DNA of 64,000 bases, from contig NZ_AP024828.1 of the NCBI RefSeq assembly GCF_019668465.1, positions 5,208,001 to 5,272,000 on the forward strand. Reading direction: 5' to 3'. Within the stretch, counting starts at the first letter, position 1. Each line of letters starts with the position of its first letter. Of this stretch, positions 54,700-62,262 are shown one piece after another. The notes under the pieces are model-generated. The model did not search any database and was not told where the DNA came from. It saw nothing but the letters and a program-made list of their open reading frames with translations. This stretch comes from Mycobacterium senriense (GTDB lineage: Bacteria > Actinomycetota > Actinomycetes > Mycobacteriales > Mycobacteriaceae). The position numbers and the translations under genes were made by a program.

Positions 54700-56280
54700 A
54701 TGATGCAACGATTGACCGGCCTGGACGGTGTCACGCTGCACGGTGAAACATCCGTGATGCCCACCCACGTGACGGCGGTGTTGTTTTGCGACCCCGAGGC
54801 GCAGGGCGAAACGACCGCCGCGGCGATTTACAAGCTGTTGGCTGAGCGCACCGCGGCGATGCCCGATTTTCGCCACCGCCTGCTCACCAGAGCTTTCGGA
54901 TTGGGTCAGCCGTCATGGATCGAGGACCCCGCGTTCGATGTCCACAGCCATCTGCATTGCGTCCGGCTGGCCGAGCCCGGCACTACGCGCGAGTTGACCA
55001 CGCTCATCGGTGAACTGCATGCGCAGCCTCTGGACCGCCGCCGCCCGCTATGGGACGCCTGGGTCGTGCAAGGCCTCGCCGACGGCAGACTCGTCGTATT
55101 GATCAAGTTCTCCCACGCCATGACCGATGGGGTGGGCGCAGTCAGGTCGATGCTGCCCGAACTGATGACTGTTGATGCCCAAGGTGCATTCGCGGCGGCA
55201 CCCCCGCGGGCCCGGGCCACGATGCCAGGGGCGGCCGCGAGGGTATGGGACGCGATCGACGAGATCGCGGCCAACACCGCTGTGGGCGTCCGGATCGCCA
55301 TCCGGTTGGGTCCCGTCGCGATGAAGTCGGCAATAGGAACCGCGCTGGGATCGGTACGCCAACTCCTCCCAGGGGTCGATCCGCGATGGCCCGATGGTAA
55401 GGATTTCGAAGAGGACGAGAACTCGCCGAGAACGCAGCTGAACGCGCCGCTCACCGGGCGACGCAGCGTTGCCTTCGCGGCGTTGGCCATGGACGACCTG
55501 CGGGCCATCACCGCCGCGTTCGATGTCACTGTCAACGATGTTTTCCTGACCGCAACGGCATCGGCGCTGCGCCGATGGTTGGCAACCCACGACACGGTGC
55601 CCAGTCATCCGCTGCGCACCATGATGCCGATCTCGACACGAGGTATCGATGGCGACGCGTCCAATAGTTGGTCACCGGTGCTCGTCCAATTGCCGGTCGA
55701 TCTGGCCGATCCGGCACAGCAGCTGGCCAGCATTCACGACGCGACGTCCAGGATCAAGGACAGGCGACGCGCGGTCCCGCCCGTCAACCTCGCCGATGTC
55801 ATAGATCTCGTTCCACCCGTGGTAATCGCCTGGGCGATGGGTGTGTACACCGGCCTGAAACTGTCTCGGTTCCACTCGCCGGTCGCCCATGTCATCACTT
55901 CCAACGTTCCGGGCCCCAGCGGCGAAATCTATTGCGCCGGAGCGCATGTGCTGGGGATCCACGCCCTCGCTCCGCTGTTTGAGGGCTCCAATCTCAACAT
56001 CACCGCCGTATCCTATGACGGCACCCTGACTGTGGGCATCGTCGCGTGCCCCGACAACGTCGATGACGTCGCATCGGTCGCGAGCGCTATCGAAGATGTG
56101 GTCGGTGAACTGAAAATAGCCGCCGACGAAAAGTCCGGCCAGAGCGCAGGCCTTTGCCGCTCCAGCGAGCGGGAGTCCGCCATGAAATGCGCTGCCACAA
56201 CGCAATTCGCGGCGGATGAAGCAGGCTGGCGTGATCACTATGACCTGCGAAACCTAACAACCGGAATGAGGCCACAATGA
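54700..56280 (+). CDS. Wax ester synthase / diacylglycerol acyltransferase
   Basis: A 526-residue WS/DGAT-family enzyme that would esterify acyl-CoA to diacylglycerol or an alcohol. The N-domain begins RLTGLDGVTLHGET; the LDRRRPLWDAWVV segment is typical. The catalytic motif reads SHAMTDG (138-144): Ser replaces the first His of HHxxxDG, while the second His, the expected base, and Asp-Gly are kept. C-domain motifs VNDVFLTATASALRRWL and TSNVPGP are present. Starts ATG 54700 or 54703 share one ribosome site (GGAGCA). The last 50 residues are a hydrophilic extension, and the stop overlaps the next gene (ATGA). Confidence 0.92.
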   Translation: MMQRLTGLDGVTLHGETSVMPTHVTAVLFCDPEAQGETTAAAIYKLLAERTAAMPDFRHRLLTRAFGLGQPSWIEDPAFDVHSHLHCVRLAEPGTTRELTTLIGELHAQPLDRRRPLWDAWVVQGLADGRLVVLIKFSHAMTDGVGAVRSMLPELMTVDAQGAFAAAPPRARATMPGAAARVWDAIDEIAANTAVGVRIAIRLGPVAMKSAIGTALGSVRQLLPGVDPRWPDGKDFEEDENSPRTQLNAPLTGRRSVAFAALAMDDLRAITAAFDVTVNDVFLTATASALRRWLATHDTVPSHPLRTMMPISTRGIDGDASNSWSPVLVQLPVDLADPAQQLASIHDATSRIKDRRRAVPPVNLADVIDLVPPVVIAWAMGVYTGLKLSRFHSPVAHVITSNVPGPSGEIYCAGAHVLGIHALAPLFEGSNLNITAVSYDGTLTVGIVACPDNVDDVASVASAIEDVVGELKIAADEKSGQSAGLCRSSERESAMKCAATTQFAADEAGWRDHYDLRNLTTGMRPQ

Positions 56281-56657
56281 GGAACTCTGACCACTCTAAA
56301 CGAAAGATCTTCCGCGAGAATGTGATCCATGTAGGCGCGGGCTTTCTTGCCAAGGAGCGTCCGCACGTCACACAGACGTTGTCCACGCTCGAGGGGCAGC
56401 TAGGCAGATGGGATCCGAATGACGTGGACATCGAAGTCACCCTGCAGGACCGCGGCGGCAAGGAACAGCGCATCACTTTACGCACAACCCTTCCCGGCCA
56501 TCCACTACTCGTAGCGGTCGCGGAAAATACGGACATCACCCGCGCTCTGTGTGATGCAAAGCGCGAGTTGGCACGGCAGCTGGAACACCAGAAGTCGACA
56601 CACGATCCGATGAACAATCGCCGCCTCAGGCGCGCGACCATCCGCCATCCGGACTAG
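56277..56657 (+). CDS. HPF/RaiA-like ribosome-hibernation-type protein
   Basis: A 126-residue protein whose pattern fits the hibernation-promoting-factor N-domain: helix HVTQTLSTLEGQLGRW, strand VDIEVTLQDRGG, strand EQRITLRTTLPGHPLLVAVA, then helix ITRALCDAKRELARQLEHQK. The basic ends would suit rRNA contact. It lacks the dimerising C-domain of long HPF, so it resembles short HPF/YfiA. ATG at 56277 overlaps the WS/DGAT stop by 4 nt, implying coupled translation. The assignment is by pattern only; a non-ribosomal use of the fold is possible. Confidence 0.65.
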   Translation: MRNSDHSKRKIFRENVIHVGAGFLAKERPHVTQTLSTLEGQLGRWDPNDVDIEVTLQDRGGKEQRITLRTTLPGHPLLVAVAENTDITRALCDAKRELARQLEHQKSTHDPMNNRRLRRATIRHPD

Positions 56658-56825
56658 CTCCGCACCTGTCGACGTCGCCCGGCACGCAACGAAATGGCCC
56701 GGCAGTCGATCTGGGATTCCGCGGCGGCTTAGGCAAGCAGTGGACAAACCGACCTGCGCCGCTGGGCGACTCAACGCGGTAGCCACGGCGGCGGCGCGGT
56801 ATGAACGCCGATCCCGTCGGCGGGC

Positions 56826-57311
56826 CTACCCGGCTCCCCGGTTTACCAGGCGGGGTCGTAGCCGGGTCGGGGTGACGTCGACCCCGGCGGCGAGGTCGTC
56901 GATCAGCGCGCCGGCATAGTCGACCAGCCCGGAGACGTCGATAGCGTGCGGCGCCGGCCGATCCTCGTGGGCAAGATGGGCGGAGGCGCGGCGAAGTAGC
57001 GCGGTCGCACCATGGACGTTGCCCCGCTGGACATGCGTGATTCCCACCGCGAGCTGCGCCAGGCCTTGCCACAGTGGCCGTTCGTGGACCGGGCCGTTCT
57101 TCAACACTGCCTCGAACACCTCGTGAGCGTTGAAGGCGAGGCCTCGGCCCAGCAGATCCTGGGCATACGCGAGGGCCTCGGCCGGTGCCAGCAACAGGTC
57201 GTCCGGAACGCGCGAAACACCTGCGCTGCCCGGCGCAAGTGGTCGGCCCAGAGCGTCGCGCGGTCGGGCGCTTCGCGGCCGACCGGAATCATCGCGATCA
57301 CGCCCGGCCAT
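56826..57311 (-). CDS. DUF309 family protein
   Basis: A 161-residue DUF309 helical protein. The family core is FNAHEVFEAVLK followed by PLWQGLAQLAVGITHVQRGN. ATG at 57311 (MAGRDRDDSGRPRSARP) is preferred over the frame open to 57485, which would overlap the next gene. It converges on the HPF-like gene and follows the flavoprotein gene on the same strand by 71 nt. Function unknown. Confidence 0.85.
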   Translation of the reverse strand: MAGRDRDDSGRPRSARPRDALGRPLAPGSAGVSRVPDDLLLAPAEALAYAQDLLGRGLAFNAHEVFEAVLKNGPVHERPLWQGLAQLAVGITHVQRGNVHGATALLRRASAHLAHEDRPAPHAIDVSGLVDYAGALIDDLAAGVDVTPTRLRPRLVNRGAG

Positions 57312-57382
57312 CTGCCCATCATGACAAGCAATTCGCCCCTTAGCGCAATCCCGGTCGATACCGCGCGGTGGGGCTGGCGCCG

Positions 57383-58810
57383 TCAGTCGCTGCGACGCTT
57401 CCGCAGCCAAGCCAGCGCCGCCCCGGCGGCGTAGTAGCCACACAGGCCGTGGATTCCGGCTCCCGGCGGCGTCGATTGCGAGCACAAATAGACACCCGGC
57501 ACGCCGATCGCATACGGGTTGACGGCGATGCGCGGGCGCAGGAGGACCTGCAGCCCGTCGTTGGCGCCGCCGATAATGTCGCCACCGATGTAGTTGGGGT
57601 TGTAGGCCGCCAGATCGGCGGTGCCCTTGCTGACGGTTGCGACGATGCGGTCGCGGAATCCGGGGGCGAACCGCTCGATTTGGTCGACGACGGCGCCGGT
57701 GGCGTCGCCGTCGTAGCCGAACGGCACGTGCGCGTACGCCCAGATCGGGTTGATGTTGCCCGACGAGCGGGACGGATCGGCCAGATACTGCTGGCCGATC
57801 AGGACGAATGGCCGCTCAGCCATCTTGCTTTGTGCGCGTTGGCGTTCGGTGTCGGCGGTCTCGGCGAAAGCGCCGCCCAGATGCACGCTGCCGGCGTGTC
57901 GGCAGTCGGGGTTCGTCCAGGGGATGTCGCCCTCGATGGCGAAGTCGACCTTGAAGGCCGAGGACCCCTGCCGGTAGCGCCGGTAGGACCGCTTGATCCG
58001 GCCGGGCATGGCGTCGCCGTAGATCCGCAGTGCGGCGGCGGGGCTCAGGTCGAGCATGACGATGTCGGCGTCCGGGATGTCGCGGCGGCCGGTGACAGCC
58101 ACTCCGGTGGCGATACTGCCCCTGTGCGCCTGCAGGGCCGCGGCCAGGGCGCGGGTGATCGACCCGGAGCCGCCTTGCGCGACGGGCCATCCGTAGCGGT
58201 GCCCGCTGGCCAGAAAGAGCAGCCCCAGGGATGCGGTCAGCGGACGGTCCAGACGGGTGTAGATGTGCACGGCGGCCCCGCCGAACAGCCCGCGGGCCGG
58301 CTCGGTGCGAAACCAGCGGGCCATCACCGTGGCCGGGAGCAGCGCGCGCGGCCCGAAACCGGCCAGGCGCACCGGGTGGCGTGGGATGTGCAGCACCGGA
58401 CGCAGCAAGTCCTGCGCCAGCTGATCGAATCCGGCGGCGAGGTCCCCGACGGCGCGCCGCCACCGCGATGCGTCGGATCCCATGCCTGCCGTCGTCCGAT
58501 CGATCGACTGATACAGCACGCCCGCGGTGCCGTCGTCCAGCGGATGCGCGCAGTCGATTTCCGGCCACTTCCAGGCCAGCCCGTAGCTCGGCAGGTCGAT
58601 CTCCGCCCAGAACGGCGAACCGACGCCGAACGGGTGGGTGGCCGAGCAGACGTCGTGGATCACGCCCGGCACCGTCAGCTCGGCCGAGCGTGCTCCCCCG
58701 CCGACGGTGTCGCGCGCCTCGAGCACCTGCACGTCGACACCACGGCGGGCGAGCTGGATCGCCGCGGCCAGGCCGTTGGGCCCGGCGCCGACGACGACCG
58801 CGCTGGTCAT
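57383..58810 (-). CDS. Phytoene-desaturase-like FAD oxidoreductase (Rv1432-like)
   Basis: A 475-residue FAD/NAD(P)-binding oxidoreductase of the carotenoid-desaturase/amine-oxidase type. The dinucleotide motif is VVVGAGPNGLAAAIQLARR with VLEARDTVGGGARS; the C-terminal flavin motif is VYLCSQSTPPGAGIHGLCG. ATG at 58810 overlaps the DUF3556 stop (ATGA), so the two proteins are translationally coupled and probably work together, perhaps on a polyprenyl or lipid substrate. Homologous pairs exist in M. tuberculosis (Rv1431-Rv1432). Substrate unknown. Confidence 0.92.
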   Translation of the reverse strand: MTSAVVVGAGPNGLAAAIQLARRGVDVQVLEARDTVGGGARSAELTVPGVIHDVCSATHPFGVGSPFWAEIDLPSYGLAWKWPEIDCAHPLDDGTAGVLYQSIDRTTAGMGSDASRWRRAVGDLAAGFDQLAQDLLRPVLHIPRHPVRLAGFGPRALLPATVMARWFRTEPARGLFGGAAVHIYTRLDRPLTASLGLLFLASGHRYGWPVAQGGSGSITRALAAALQAHRGSIATGVAVTGRRDIPDADIVMLDLSPAAALRIYGDAMPGRIKRSYRRYRQGSSAFKVDFAIEGDIPWTNPDCRHAGSVHLGGAFAETADTERQRAQSKMAERPFVLIGQQYLADPSRSSGNINPIWAYAHVPFGYDGDATGAVVDQIERFAPGFRDRIVATVSKGTADLAAYNPNYIGGDIIGGANDGLQVLLRPRIAVNPYAIGVPGVYLCSQSTPPGAGIHGLCGYYAAGAALAWLRKRRSD

Positions 58811-60621
58811 CGAGCAGTGTGCCGGGTCGTCCGCGGCGATCGCAAGCGCGGCGAAGCCGGGCGCGGCGGGTCGCCGCCATCGATGACGTGCACCGGGTAG
58901 TCGTCGCCGGGCTCGGGCCAGGGCTGACGGCTCAGCATGCCCGCGACGTCGACGTAGCCCTCTTCGATCAGGCCCGTCTTGGCGTCGACGATGCGGTATG
59001 CCTGCGTCTGGCGCTGGATCGGCTGGGCCTCCAGGATGATCACCCGCACGTCGCCCTCGTCGAAGTCGCAGCGCCGCTGCACGGCGGCCAGCAGCTGTTC
59101 GTTGTGCAGGTGGCCTTCGCCGAAGTTCCACCCGATCAGCGGTCCGGCGATGATCTCGCCGTCGCGCAACAGGTAGTCGGCCTCGTCGGCGCCGGCCGGC
59201 AAGGCGCGCGGCACCAACCCCCCCAACGCCCGCCCGTGCGTGTGCATGGATCGCCACGCCATCAACTTGTCGATCATGAGCTCCGCGGTCTGCGGATCGT
59301 AAAGCCGGGCAAGCTGATTGGGCGCCAGCGCCGACGCCTTGGTGATGTTCGCCTCGATCCTGTCCTCGACGCCCCTGCGTAGACACCAGGTGCTGGTGGC
59401 CCAGTTGCCCGCGTAGTAGCGCATCGCGGGAAGGAACGAAATCTGTTCCGGGAAAAGGTTTCCCGCGATCGGCACCACCGCCAGCGCGACGATCAGGATG
59501 ATCAGCAGCAGCGGCGAGCTCAGCCCGGCGGCCGTGACGCCGGCGTAGTGCCCGAACAGATAGAACAGCGAAAAGATGAAGAAGACGTTCCATTCCAGCG
59601 GGACGCCCATCGGGATGGTGGACGTGATGTTGAGGTGGAACAGCACCATGAAGGCGATCAGGAACCATGCCCAGCGGTGGCCGTCGGCGACGAACACCAG
59701 AACCAGCGGCACCAGAAACTCCGCGGTCGTCCCGCCGACGTGCGCCATGATCTTCGGGATCCACGACGGCCGCAGGTCGTCGACCGGGTCGAGGTAGAGC
59801 CGGCGCTTGAACCAATTGAACGCCCGGCTGCGCAGCAGTGGGCTGTTGCTCATCATGACCGCGACGACGTACGGAAAGTGGTGGTTGAGCTTGGAGGTCG
59901 CCGCGCCCCACCACAGCGCCAGCATGATGATCTTGAAGGCGGCGATCTGGTCGGTGAACCCGAAGAAGAACACCAGCAGGGTCAGCCCGTAGTGCTCGCC
60001 GCGCGCCGCCAGGAACACGGTCTTGTCCCGCAGGCCGAGCAGCGCGAGCGCGACGATGGCGGGCACGACCAGCATGGGATCGATCAGGCCGACGTCGCCG
60101 GCAGCAGTGACCGGGCCGCCCCGTCCCGGGGAGAGCAGCGCCCAGACGCCGGATGCCAGCACCACGAGATACAGCGCGATGTCGACGACGGTGCGGCGGT
60201 CCCCACGGGTGAACGGAATCTTGTCCGGCCACGCCGGCAGCCGAATAGTGTTGGGCCGCAACCAATACAGGAAGCCACCGAACGGCGGCCAGAACCGCGC
60301 GGTCAACGGCCCCGACCCGCAACCCAGGCCGAGGATCTCGAACAGCAGCGTGAAGACGACCAGCTTCTGGTACACGATCGGCTGCGTCCACCAGTCGGCG
60401 ATATGGCCCAGGCCGCCCAGGCCCGGCGTCAGGGAGATCACCGCGGCGGCACCGGCGCCGTACCCGGCGATCTTGAAGACGTAGAACAGATAGACCGCGT
60501 ACGGGGAACCGAAGCCGTGTTCGACCCAGTGCCGGGTCATGATCTGGCGCCTGGTCGAACGCGGCAGGCTGAGCCACGTCTGCGGGTCGACGTCGGGAAA
60601 CTCCGGAGCCATGAATCCCAT
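58807..60621 (-). CDS. DUF3556 membrane protein (Rv1431-like)
   Basis: A 604-residue DUF3556 protein with about ten membrane helices between residues 45 and 400 (VYLFYVFKIAGYGAGAAAVI and later ITSTIPMGVPLEWNVFFIF), then a soluble C-terminal domain of about 180 residues. ATG at 60621 gives the typical MGFMAPEFPDVD start. Its stop overlaps the flavoprotein start. HTTM-like or gamma-carboxylase-like membrane folds have been suggested for such proteins; no activity is established. Confidence 0.9.
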   Translation of the reverse strand: MGFMAPEFPDVDPQTWLSLPRSTRRQIMTRHWVEHGFGSPYAVYLFYVFKIAGYGAGAAAVISLTPGLGGLGHIADWWTQPIVYQKLVVFTLLFEILGLGCGSGPLTARFWPPFGGFLYWLRPNTIRLPAWPDKIPFTRGDRRTVVDIALYLVVLASGVWALLSPGRGGPVTAAGDVGLIDPMLVVPAIVALALLGLRDKTVFLAARGEHYGLTLLVFFFGFTDQIAAFKIIMLALWWGAATSKLNHHFPYVVAVMMSNSPLLRSRAFNWFKRRLYLDPVDDLRPSWIPKIMAHVGGTTAEFLVPLVLVFVADGHRWAWFLIAFMVLFHLNITSTIPMGVPLEWNVFFIFSLFYLFGHYAGVTAAGLSSPLLLIILIVALAVVPIAGNLFPEQISFLPAMRYYAGNWATSTWCLRRGVEDRIEANITKASALAPNQLARLYDPQTAELMIDKLMAWRSMHTHGRALGGLVPRALPAGADEADYLLRDGEIIAGPLIGWNFGEGHLHNEQLLAAVQRRCDFDEGDVRVIILEAQPIQRQTQAYRIVDAKTGLIEEGYVDVAGMLSRQPWPEPGDDYPVHVIDGGDPPRPASPRLRSPRTTRHTAR

Positions 60622-60769
60622 GGGCGGCCTCGTTCCTATCTAGAAACCAGCTGGCCCATAGAATGTATCGGCACCGCCAAGCGGGTGTGCCGCTTTGTGT
60701 GCCTCGGTGATCCGCGCCGGCTACCTCGTCACCCCTCCGATGACGAAAACCGCTGTGATGATGGGTGAT

Positions 60770-61261
60770 TCAGCGTACGACTGGGACGTCCCGGCGAACC
60801 GCGGGGCGCGCCTGAGCCGAACCCGTTGCCGGTGCCTGGCGGACAAACCGCCGGCGCAGCTTGTCGAGCAGGGTGTCCAGGGTCCGCCGATCCTGCTCGG
60901 CGATGCGCACCAGGCGACGCAGGTTCGCCACCGCGTCGAGGTCGCCCTTGGTTTCCGCGGTGCCGATCTTGCGCTGAAACTCCTCGATGCGCTGATCGAT
61001 GAAACCGCGCCGCCCGGCGAGCAGCCGCACGAAGTAGTCGGCCTGCTGTTGATCCGCGCTATCCGGAGCGGCCGACGCGAGCGCGTCGGCGGCCCGGTCG
61101 ATGGCCGGTGCGGGGCGGGACGCGTCTTGCCCCTGACGAGTGGTTTCCGGGCGGGACGCGGCGGTGTGGGAGCGCCGCCCGCGCCTGTCCCGGGTGCCGG
61201 CCGATCTGTGTGTGGTGCTCGAGCGTGCACCGCGCTCATGTGACAGACCGGCTACGTCCAT
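60770..61261 (-). CDS. Small basic coiled-coil protein, unknown
   Basis: A 163-residue protein I do not recognise. The first 70 residues are Arg/Ser/Thr-rich and disordered. The second half forms a long charged helix pair (DYFVRLLAGRRGFIDQRIEE and LRRLVRIAEQDRRTLDTLLD) ending in a basic tail. No signal peptide or membrane segment. ATG at 61261 follows AAGGGGAC; the frame is open to 61372 without support. It diverges from the acyltransferase gene. Confidence 0.72.
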   Translation of the reverse strand: MDVAGLSHERGARSSTTHRSAGTRDRRGRRSHTAASRPETTRQGQDASRPAPAIDRAADALASAAPDSADQQQADYFVRLLAGRRGFIDQRIEEFQRKIGTAETKGDLDAVANLRRLVRIAEQDRRTLDTLLDKLRRRFVRQAPATGSAQARPAVRRDVPVVR

Positions 61262-61449
61262 CGGTGTCCCCTTTGCTCGAGGATTACGAGGATTACTTAG
61301 GGCGCCGTAACAATAGCGCCCCCCACCGTGGCGCACCACATGCCTGGACGAAATAGGGTGAAACACCCTCACAGCAGCAAGGGTCCGGTCGCTACCATCG
61401 AGGGACTCGTCTCGGCGAAGCGGCCTCGCGCGAGTGTCAAGGGAGGAAC

Positions 61450-62259
61450 GTGACCGACAACGGCAACCCCGGCGGCGGGGACATCGGCAAATTCGACCCC
61501 GGCTTGACCCAGCGCCTGATGGCGGTGATGCGCCCGGTCCTGAAGACCTACTTCCGGTCCGAGGTGCACGGTCTGGATGCGTTCCCGCCCGGCGGGGCGC
61601 TGGTGGTGGGTAACCACTCCGGGGGCATGTTCCCCATGGACGTCCCGATCTTCAGCGTCCACTTCTACGACAAACTCGGCTACGACCGGCCGGTCTACAC
61701 GCTGAGCCACGACATCCTGATGACCGGACCCACCGGAGACTTCTTCCGGCGCACCGGATACATCCGGGCCAACCGCGAGAACGCGGCCGAGGCGTTGCGG
61801 TCCGGGGGCGTGGTGATCGTGTTCCCCGGCGGCGACTACGACGCCTACCGGCCGACCCTGTCGGAGAACGTCATCGACTTCAACGGCCGCAAGGGATACG
61901 TCCGCACGGCGATCGAGGCCGGCGTCCCGATCGTGCCTGCGGTGTCCGTCGGCGGGCAGGAGACCCAGCTCTACCTGACGCGCGGCACCTGGCTGGCCGA
62001 GCGGCTGGGCATCAAACGCTTGCTGCGCAGCGCGATTCTGCCGCTGTCCTTCGGTTTCCCCTTCGGCCTGAGCGCGGTCATCCCGCCGAACCTGCCGCTG
62101 CCCACCAAGATCGTGACCCAGGTGCTGGAGCCCATCGACATCGCCAAGCAGTTCGGCGACGACCCGGACGTCGACGAGGTCGACGAGTACGTGCGGTCGG
62201 TGATGCAGGAGGCGCTGACCGAGCTGGCCGCCAAGCGTCGTTTCCCGATCCTGGGCTGA
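61450..62259 (+). CDS. Lysophospholipid acyltransferase-like protein (Rv1428c-like)
   Basis: A 269-residue acyltransferase of the glycerolipid type. The first motif is VVGNHSGGMFPMD, in which His and a downstream Asp are spaced further apart than the canonical HX4D, as in the NHSGG subfamily; the second block is VVIVFPGGDYDAYRP. GTG at 61450 follows GGGAGGAA. It overlaps nothing but sits 3 nt before fadD12, so acyl activation and transfer are likely linked. Confidence 0.9.
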   Translation: MTDNGNPGGGDIGKFDPGLTQRLMAVMRPVLKTYFRSEVHGLDAFPPGGALVVGNHSGGMFPMDVPIFSVHFYDKLGYDRPVYTLSHDILMTGPTGDFFRRTGYIRANRENAAEALRSGGVVIVFPGGDYDAYRPTLSENVIDFNGRKGYVRTAIEAGVPIVPAVSVGGQETQLYLTRGTWLAERLGIKRLLRSAILPLSFGFPFGLSAVIPPNLPLPTKIVTQVLEPIDIAKQFGDDPDVDEVDEYVRSVMQEALTELAAKRRFPILG

Positions 62260-62262
62260 GCC

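Noticed and set aside
57383..60577. A 1064-codon frame that looks like a fusion covering the flavoprotein and the DUF3556 region
   Set aside because: Only the part from the ATG at 58810 encodes a real protein. The upstream part is an out-of-frame shadow of the DUF3556 gene, which is itself intact.
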